64,000 nucleotides of DNA. It comes from Fusarium oxysporum f. sp. lycopersici 4287. Taxonomy: Eukaryota; Ascomycota; Sordariomycetes; Hypocreales; Nectriaceae. The position numbers were made by a program, and so were the translations under genes. The stretch spans positions 2,354,340-2,418,339 of the forward strand of contig NC_030991.1 of the NCBI RefSeq assembly GCF_000149955.1, written 5' to 3'. The notes beneath the pieces were generated by a model. It did no database searches. It was not told the DNA's origin and worked only from the letters and a program-made list of their open reading frames with translations. Below, in pieces: positions 56,420-64,000 of this stretch. How positions within the stretch are numbered: the first letter of the stretch is position 1; the number at the start of each line of letters is the position of its first letter.

Positions 56420-57000
56420 TTAATACCAACCACCTTGAATAGAGCCATCATCCACATGAACCAACCACACTCCGCCTGGGATGTGTGACAGTCTCAAGGG
56501 GGCTGGATGGAGCCATGGGATGCATCTTCTTCTTGGTCCCATCCGGTACTTCCTTACTAGGCCGCATTCATGTCTTTGTCCGCTGATCACATTACGTGAC
56601 GCCCTGTCTTGATCCCGTCTACCTTCCTGGAGGATTTCCGCCAAAAGGTCTCGCTGGTTCATGTTTCTCAACATCTCGCTCAGCTCTACCATCAGACCCC
56701 GAATAATCTCCTCCCCAAGCTGAGATGCCCAGGCTTATCGATCAATCTCGGAAGGGATGGTATGGTAGGCGTAATTCTTCATCACATCATCCTCAGCTGA
56801 TCGCCGAAAGAGCTGTCTGTACCAAGGCTCATTTGTAACCCTCAGCAGGCCCACCCAAGCTGCAGCCACTTTCCCGCTCATCTCCGCTAACCGGTCCCTT
56901 TCGACGCTCATCCCAGGCATGAACCACCCGCTCCCCTCGCGTAAAGCCTTTCATGACTGCATAATCTCGCCCAGTCCCCCTCCCCTCCAAGGGCTTGGCA
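56420..57000 (-). pseudogene. Decayed hypothetical gene
   Basis: Reading leftward: DYAKPLEGRGTGRDYAVMKG then FTRGERVVHAWDER near 57000-56905; after a frame change, AAAWVGLLRVTNEPWYRQLF then MKNYAYHTIPSEIDR; then a TAA at 56735 and, in the same frame, AWASQLGEEIIRGLMVELSE and RNMNQRDLLAEILQEG. The three pieces look like one gene broken by a frameshift and a stop, but I cannot assign a family, and an alternative splice model has not been excluded. Confidence 0.4.
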
Positions 57001-57552
57001 TAATCTTAAATGACCACCCCCTCTCCCCCAGAAACAAAGAAAAGAGGTCGTGAGTGGGCCTTGTTTCCGCGGTCGTTGAAGTTTAATAACTCATTGAATT
57101 CATGGCTAAGACAGAGATGTCGATGTCACGAATGAATTAAGTCCTGTACCTTGAGGATAGGGCTGCAAAAATAAGTCAGCCAGATGGAGTGGGTACGCTT
57201 TCTCAAGTGTAAAAAATCCAACAGGGAGCGTCCATGGTGTCAGGCCAAATAAAACTCCCGGACCCTAGGCTTTCTGCTAATCTGATCAACGCCCAACATT
57301 GGCGAAGGACTGGTCACGCTCGCCACAATACCACCCTCAGATGTTTTGAAAGCCTTTTGCTCAAATATTGCTACCCGTTGGAATGCCAAGTTGGCTCGCC
57401 CTACACGAGTCAACGGGTAGATATAGAAGGTAAATTGTTAGTTTAGTTCAGATTTAGGCCCTAATCTCATTTGACTGATCTGACGGCAGCCCTGCGAAAC
57501 TCATCCAAGACTGTATACGTCGTTTCAGCTACGAAGTTGTAAATCGCGTGTC
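57001..57552. other. Intergenic region
   Basis: No supported feature. Confidence 0.4.
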
Positions 57553-58716
57553 TTAACCCTCCAGATGAAATTGTACAACCCGTCGTACCTCGGGAAATGT
57601 TTCTACACCGATGGATGAGGCCCAAACTTGACTGACCAAAGTTGCATAATCTGCCCACGGCAGCATGAACCAAAAATAGCCATGGAAATCATCGGAAATG
57701 TCATCCGGATTAGCCCAAATATCATTAACAATATCAAAAACATCCATTTGCACATCTATTGGCAAAGGAAGATGTAGCATGTCTTCGCTGTCGGCATCGC
57801 CAAGTCGTATATGATATTGACCCTCGAAAAGCTTTACCCCTGCACTCCAATCATTAAGTAATCCAAGTTGCCAGTCAAGGTTTCTTTCTCGGCGAAAATC
57901 ATCTTCGATAACGTTCCAGGGAATGTCGCATTTTGGAAGACGGCTCCGTAATGCTAGAAACCAGTTTACATCATTCTCCTTGTCAAGATCCAAGATTAAA
58001 AAATCATTCTGGGTTCCAACCGAAAACCTGGAGATTGGGAGGTTGTACGATCGGCAAACGAGTTGTAATTCTTTGACCCTCGAGGAATATGATGGGCCAA
58101 ATTCTGAGGAATAAAAATGAGATAGTGATGTAGACCAATAAGACAGTTCCTCCAGATGTAACGCATTCCCGATGTGCTTCGGACAGAGAATTACAGTTTC
58201 AAAGACGTTTGAGATATAATCAAAATGACCTTTGATGTCCTGGTGGAGATCGATATAGAGTAAGTCGCGTTTTGGATCAACCCAGCCGTATATGCGGTCC
58301 ACATATCCAAAGGTACAGACGTCATATCTGCATGAGATAAGGTAAAGTTCTCGATTCCTGATGGTGATTTCCCGGACTTCTTTGCACAAGCACATAAATC
58401 CTGGCAAGTCGTGTCGATAGTGAGGGTACTGCCTCCCATTTCCTTCAATTCGGCGCGCATATGGAATGTATACTCGAGGAGAAGATGGAGAGAAAGCCAG
58501 GTTCCAAATCTTGCTTCGGATTCCTGCGGGTAGTTTTGCGAAATAGCTGAATTCATAGAGTTGCCTCGCCGTGTTTTGAGACGGCGACGATTGTCGGGCT
58601 GAGATATCGGCCGAAATATGAGGAGGCTGACATGCTTTGTCACCTTTGCAGGAGAGTGGTCCGCATCGTGCATTTAACGAAGGAATAATCGTCAGTACTG
58701 AAGATTCATCTTCCAT
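57553..58716 (-). CDS. 2EXR-domain protein (387 aa)
   Basis: The 2EXR signature FSYFAKLPAGIRSKIWNLAF sits at about 56-75, and is followed by RVYIPY and a conserved segment with FMCLCKEVREITIRNRELYL and WVDPKRDLLYIDL. The 2EXR family is large in filamentous ascomycetes; its biochemical role is unknown, though it resembles F-box-like N-terminal modules. The rest of the protein is acidic and lacks other domains that I recognise. Single exon, intact, with a clear ATG. Confidence 0.8.
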   Translation of the reverse strand: MEDESSVLTIIPSLNARCGPLSCKGDKACQPPHISADISARQSSPSQNTARQLYEFSYFAKLPAGIRSKIWNLAFSPSSPRVYIPYARRIEGNGRQYPHYRHDLPGFMCLCKEVREITIRNRELYLISCRYDVCTFGYVDRIYGWVDPKRDLLYIDLHQDIKGHFDYISNVFETVILCPKHIGNALHLEELSYWSTSLSHFYSSEFGPSYSSRVKELQLVCRSYNLPISRFSVGTQNDFLILDLDKENDVNWFLALRSRLPKCDIPWNVIEDDFRRERNLDWQLGLLNDWSAGVKLFEGQYHIRLGDADSEDMLHLPLPIDVQMDVFDIVNDIWANPDDISDDFHGYFWFMLPWADYATLVSQVWASSIGVETFPEVRRVVQFHLEG

Positions 58717-60825
58717 TCTGATCCGCCGTCAAATGATGAACGAGAGCATGCAAAATTGCCAGAGTGAATGGGGGGGAAATGGCGGTCAATAAATGAATAA
58801 ATTCATTCCGCCCGGAAGGCCTTGTATGGCCAAGTGCGCTAGGTTGTTTACGGCGCTTAACTTTATCTTTGTCGGTCAATAGGCGGCCCCAAGCTAAATT
58901 GAGTTCGTTACATCAGGGGCAAAAGATTGTGCAAGTTGTAAAGTAATATGTCACGCAGCTCCTAAATGACAAGCTGGATGCGGCTGGACTGTTTGCATTC
59001 TTAGCTTAAGCACTGCTGGTTCAGACTGGGTAATATCCACATATCTTCAAGCTTGAAAGTATAACCCGTAGCCGCCATACTCCCTGTCTTTGTGGTGACT
59101 ATTATTGCACGCCTGCCAGGCTAAGGTGTGTGATGCATAGGATCTGAGCCGTGGAAAACAGGATTAGCAAGTTAACACTAGATAAGACCGTACTCTACTG
59201 TGAAGACACGTCTTTTATCCTCGAAACTGGTTCTTTCAAACTCTCGGTACAATGGCGACGTTCTAGACCGCGGTCTACTGGCGAAAGTACTAAAGGTTAG
59301 GCCCCTTCCTTGTCTAACCTGACCCACAAGGTAACAATACTCATCCCGACTAGACTGTTTCCGTCCTTCAGTCCGTCACCAGCAACCTCTCCTCACATGT
59401 ATAAGTCCATCACCTCGGAACTACAACTATCAAGGGAAAAACATAATACATCACAACAGGTGGTTTAATAAAAGCACAGACAGCCAAGAATGAAAGGGTA
59501 GAGTTAACTATAGTAGAAAACCCCGGGATTAAGGGCTAAAGTGGACCTTATCTAAGAGATTAATAAAAGGTTTTATTGACAGCCAGAGACCAGTTATTCA
59601 CCAAGAATCATGACAAATATGCCCGCATTGCTTATTCTCGAACGTTTGCTACGGCTATATTACTGTTACGTAAAAGCCTAGCTGTATAATCCTCGGGAAT
59701 ATAACCAATAATCATTTCGGAGTTGAGGTTTGGAAAATAAGCAAAAAAAACAGAGGGTGCCTAACATCCCCAGTCGCAACTACTCGCCAACTTCATCCCG
59801 GCTGCACGCTATATTTCATCTTAGAATCCACACCCCAGTTGTTTTGTACGAAAAAGGTTTGGTATTGGGTATTGGAACAGCTGTGCATCAAGAGCCAGAC
59901 TGCACAGAATCAGACAGACTCTCAAAGTATAGACGCGGACAAAGACGCGTGGTGCAGCCACGCATTTCTTCAGACCTTCCATCCATCTAACCTTAGACGG
60001 AAGGAAGAAAAATCTTCCTGGAAGCACGAAGTTAGTGCCTTAAGAGTTTCCCTGGACCTTAGGGTACCATTTCCGACGAGAATGAACTGTAACATCAATC
60101 ATGATGAGTTAGCTTTATGCTACTTATTTCCTTCACACTGAAAATGGCTCGTTAATATGATCGTACACTTGCTGTAACCCTAATCTTCAACGGGGATAAC
60201 ATCCGGAGTCTTTGTTAACCCTCAAACTGATAGAGCTCTGTCACCATTAGTAAAAAGCAAAAGTAATGGCCGCCTTTGCCTCCGGACAACTCCGATCCTC
60301 TCACGATGACCGCTCGGCGATCATAGTTCACCAATGAATGGTGTTAATTGGCTAATCAAGACCAGGAAGCAACCAATGGCAATATGTTGTCTTTCAGACT
60401 AGCCCTGCGCATTACACTTGCAACGTACACGTCAACAATCCAATCCTGAATGGCTTATTCCAACTGTCTCAGGAGGCCAAAGTTTGGCCAGTTATATCAC
60501 AGCTAGCATGGCGATTCTTGCTAATGTAACTCCAAGCTTGGAAGTAGTTTATAATAACACACTTCGTGGCTTGCCGCTGGTCATATGAAGATCCAGAATT
60601 AGGGTATAGGGAGCGGGGTTATACGCATCCCAGAATCTGACAGATCGTCGTGGCTTGGGTCTGCCAGCGACAGTGCTAGGCAAGCTGACCAGAAGATCAT
60701 GACACGGCACGTCAATGGTATCAGTGTGGGTACACACCAGTTTCAATTGGCGGGGTAATTTAACGAACTAACGAATGTGGCTGAGACTAGTACCTTGTTT
60801 ACATGTTCCAGGCGGACTGCAGCTG
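58717..60825. other. Intergenic region
   Basis: AT-rich, no gene recognised. The open frames at 59730-60141 overlap each other on both strands and show no family resemblance. Confidence 0.4.
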
Positions 60826-61805
60826 CTAGTGTTGCAGTGCGTAGGGGTGAGAATGGGGAGTGTCGGGATTAAGCGGAGGATAATTGACGCAGAATCTGGC
60901 GTCTAGATGTTTGATGTGAATAATCTCTTCGCCATACTTTATGTCGGGTTGACGAAGCGCTTGAGGTATTGCACCGTGATGGCCCACCTCGATATACTCC
61001 ATCTTGATAACATCCTTATTATATATAGCGCAAATGTTTGAGGAGCTAGTGGCGTTGAAGGGAAGGACCGGAGTGGGCACGCTGGTTGGGATATAGCCGG
61101 CACTATATTCGCCTGATGATGATGGGGCCGACATGTTGGAGGGGATAGGATGAGAGATGGTGCTCGCTAAGGATTTGCAGTTGTCAGACAAGGGGATATA
61201 TTGTTGGCTGTAGTCGTTGAGGCAGCTGTAGTCGCTAGTGAATGGTGTTCCGTGAAGGCAAAGAATAGCATCGTTGCCAGTGCTGAGGTTGCCATTGCAA
61301 GCTGTTGATGTTGAGAGCTTGTCGGGAAATGAGAGTCGTCGTAGAGTTAGGCCTGGTCCAGGGGAAGATAACGAGGCCATTGGCGCCCCCATGATCTCCT
61401 TGAGTCGAATCAACTCTTTCTCGACTGTCTCATTGCGGCGCAATAGCTCTTGGATGGTCTGGTCACGACCTTGGTTGCTCTTGAGCTCCCCTAGTTCGCG
61501 CTCCAGCCGCTCAATGTGCCTTTTGGTGCGGGCGCGATTCGCCCTCTGGGCCTCTCGATCGTTGGCTCTCTTGCGGGCGAGCTGTACGGGAGTAAGGGTA
61601 GAAACCCTTCTGGTGCCTGAACAACGCTATATTAGTATGGTAAGGATAGTTTGCCCTGCTTTGCTTAGTTTTATTTCTATTGAATATAGAATACGGAGAT
61701 CCATAGCATCAGGGCAATAAACAAGACTAATAAACAAATAAAGGAAAAAGGCAACTTACTCTTCCGCTTGGACTTCGCAGGTGCTGTTGATAATGATTGG
61801 TCCAT
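60826..61805 (-). CDS. bZIP transcription factor (278 aa, two exons)
   Basis: Exon 1 61805-61760 (MDQSLSTAPAKSKRK), a 143-bp GTAAGT...GTTCAG intron, and exon 2 61616-60826. The basic region at about 29-47 (ARKRANDREAQRANRARTKR) follows the N-x2-E-A-Q-R-x3-R pattern of a Pezizomycotina bZIP group that often carries a DUF3425 domain; the zipper runs to about 85 (IERLERELGELK, ELLRRNETVEKELIRLKEIM). The C-terminal half is Ser/Thr/Pro-rich with aromatic patches. The intron is supported by restored phase and by the basic region following directly. Intact. Targets unknown. Confidence 0.85.
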
Positions 61806-62971
61806 GTTAATTGTGTATGAAGAGGCAGAAGGTCGGCTGAAGGTTGGCGGCAGGCGGGTGTTAAATATATTATTTTTTTGTTGTGTCTTTGTGTGTGCGT
61901 CTTTGTGGAGCCAAATGTCTCACCGCGTCCTCGAAACAAACACTGGATCAGCACAATGAGACGGTTTCAGCAACCACTGGGAATCACACCTCGCTCTATG
62001 GTAGTGGCTCATTGATGGAAAATAATGGCCAGACGGTTTTTTAAAATCAACAACAGCGACAGAGGATCAAGAAGCTTACGAGATCAAACGTTTACTCCTC
62101 CCGATGTCTACATCATCATTTTAGTTATGGTGTTTCATGGCTGATCTATCGTAATCTTAGACGACTGGGGTTAAGACTAGCTTAAGGGAGGATCTGCAGG
62201 GATCAGGAATGTGGTGCTGGGGTTCCATTCAACTCAGGGACCCAATCTTTGTACGTCGGAATTTTCCGCTAGCTCGCATTGGATGTTGTAGATAAGCGAC
62301 TAGACCCATGCCGTCTGTACACGAAGGGACGTCCTAACAAGTAATTCAATTCTATTGATTTCATATTGATGCTGCCCAATAGGCATACATTCCGAAACAT
62401 AAGCCATCTATGCCCCAGGCTCTCCACCTTTACTTCTCATCTCCACCAACTGGCTGGTACGCTAGCCAGGCAAATAACTACTCCGTTCCTGCTTCTGGAG
62501 ACGATCGGCATCCCCCCTCGTTCTCACTTCTTTCCCATACTCATACATGTTCGTTCTTCAAGGCACCGCGCCCGATACTCCGACCGGATCCTCACGGCTG
62601 TTTTCATCATCCATCGCCGCCATACCACTCACTATCCGAGTTGAACGCCTAGGTGGTACATGAACGTTTCAGCTGTCTATCGCAGCAGCTTGGGCGACCT
62701 CTGAGCGGGACCATTGACTGGGCAAATTGCAAAGAAGCATTCTACGAGACTCTATTCTCCTATTTCTGCTCTGATTCGTCGAGTGCTGGCTTAATCGAGT
62801 TCTTGAGAGCGCATTGCAGTTAAACACATCTCTTGGTGCATCACCTCGCGGTGACTCGAGCTCTCTATCTCTGTTACTGGGAAGCCACACTTGAAAGACT
62901 ACACTAAAAGAGCATGACCTTTTTTCTAGTATCCAATCCTCAATCAAGAAGAACAGATTCGCCCTGCAATC
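61806..62971. other. Intergenic region
   Basis: Promoter of the bZIP gene on the left and 3' flank of the piggyBac-type gene on the right. The piggyBac 3' terminal repeat and its TTAA target should lie here but I could not identify them. No other gene. Confidence 0.4.
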
Positions 62972-64000
62972 TTAACCGGATATTTCCGAACACTTCATTA
63001 GCCTAACGCACCGCCGAAGACTCGACATTAACAATCCCTTTTGTGAAGCAAATTTGCATGTCTGGAAACTCTGCAACTCGGTGTTGCTGGTTGTAGCTCC
63101 AATACGTTTTGATGGGCATCTCGGACAAATCGCGACATCACACTGCTTACATCCCCACCTTGATTGATGCCTTCTTTTATTGCTGCTGACTAGCCCCAAA
63201 AGCTTCATTGAGCTCCTTGACCTAGGCCTCCCAAGCTGATAACCCTGACAAGCAACGCAATTCCCTTTTTTCCCTCTTTGGACATATGTATGCTGTGCCA
63301 CGGGCGTAAATTCATCCCCAACCCGAAATCTCCGCCATGGCTGACTTTCCTTATAGAATGCTTTGAATAGCTCGTTATACATGCGCCGGCGCCAATCTTT
63401 CTGATTTGTATATCGCTTCCAATGAGGCTGGCCGTGGAGTTGCAAAAGGAAGCTATTCACAAGGACCACATCTAACAGGAAGGCCCAAGCAAGAGCCTGC
63501 CAAGCGCCGCGGCGTATAGTATGATCGTAGCCCTGATATGCCCTCCTCTGGTCTCCTCGATCCACATGATTCATCTCATCATTATATACGGCAGCCACGG
63601 TAGGGATTGATATGAGCTTGACTGGCTCGTCACCAAAAAATCGCTGTATTGGCCGTGCTGTAGAAGTCGTTGTTGACGGCCGCTTCCTCCACCGCTCACA
63701 TCTCTCATCGCCCTTAAACACGGTTGATAGGAATAACACAAGGGCTTTATCCTTCCACACGATTTGATTTACCTGTAGTAAGAATAGATAAGTTAGTAAG
63801 GAAATCGTAGCTAATAGAGTCAAGGCTTTCTACCTGATTATCTGGGGTAGGGATGACTTTGATCTCGTTGAATTTGAACCTTGATTTCCCTGATCTATCC
63901 TTCTTCTTGGCATCAATGAGCTCATTGAAGATGCCACAGTTAGGGCGGGCTGTGCCTGTAGCGCCGTGCCGTGCTGACGGAGAGAGAGAAAGAGGTCTGG
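62972..64000 (-). CDS. piggyBac-type transposase, C-terminal part (gene runs off the right edge)
   Basis: Exon 63834 to beyond 64000 and exon 63772-62972, joined by a 61-bp GTAGAA...CTACAG intron (NELIDAKKKDRSGK, then VIPTPDNQ / VNQIVWKDKA). The DDE_Tnp_1_7 core is recognisable: VAAVYNDEMNHVDRGDQ (catalytic Asp region), AYQGYDHTIRRGAWQALAWA and FLLDVVLVNSFLL. The C-terminus has a cysteine-rich zinc domain (GNCVACQGYQLG, WGCKQCDVAICPRCPS), which in this superfamily binds the element ends. No stop in the part visible. The N-terminal region is outside the window. Confidence 0.85.

Noticed and set aside
1..64000. CRISPR arrays, operons, Shine-Dalgarno sites
   Set aside because: Introns and gene families show a fungal nuclear genome; no regularly spaced repeats are present.
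1..64000. tRNA and rRNA genes
   Set aside because: None recognised by eye; a tRNAscan/Infernal run would be needed to exclude short tRNA genes in the spacers.

Overview
The window is nuclear DNA of a filamentous ascomycete (Pezizomycotina; a Eurotiales-like genome is my guess, not shown). Evidence: short introns of about 46-143 bp with GT-AG or occasional GC-AG ends and CTRAY-type branch points, plus a typical fungal gene set: Rcf2/HIG1, Zn2Cys6, bZIP and bHLH regulators, a PTH11-like receptor, a MARVEL protein and a 2EXR protein. Gene density is low and transposon density very high, as in subtelomeric or accessory chromosome regions. A 1000-N scaffold gap lies at 21417-22416.

Layout. 0.6-4.5 kb: host genes (Rcf2-like, small Zn2Cys6 regulator). 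5.9-14.2 kb: a Helitron whose Rep/helicase gene is split by a one-base frameshift, with a head-to-head two-exon accessory gene (OB-fold-like segment) on the other strand. 14.2-23.2 kb: transposon graveyard (pogo fragment carrying a hAT-type MITE, a hAT element with one nonsense codon, a RING-finger gene remnant cut by a solo LTR, the gap, a small hypothetical gene). 23.5-28.4 kb: full-length Ty1/copia retrotransposon with identical 197-bp LTRs. 28.8-33.2 kb: bHLH regulator, a truncated gene, a four-exon MARVEL gene, and a decayed PEP-synthase pseudogene. 34.6-42.7 kb: hAT element with perfect 8-bp target duplication, a Crypton (tyrosine recombinase plus GCR1_C domain), and a pogo/Fot element with an intact transposase. 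42.8-45.9 kb: secreted alpha/beta hydrolase and PTH11-like receptor. 46.6-47.8 kb: pogo copy killed by RIP-like mutations. 49.5-61.8 kb: Zn2Cys6 regulator with one nonsense codon, bZIP factor, decayed gene, 2EXR protein, second bZIP factor. 63-64 kb: piggyBac-type transposase running off the right edge.

The host genes form no obvious pathway cluster. The coherent theme is genome-defence decay: Helitron, copia, two hATs, Crypton, pogo and piggyBac lineages coexist within 64 kb, some freshly inserted, others broken by CpA-to-TpA changes, frameshifts or nested insertions. The observations most worth follow-up are the Helitron-linked antisense gene, the Crypton flanked by 16-bp direct repeats and a palindrome, the mutually identical copia LTRs without target duplication, and the bacterial-type PEP synthase relic.
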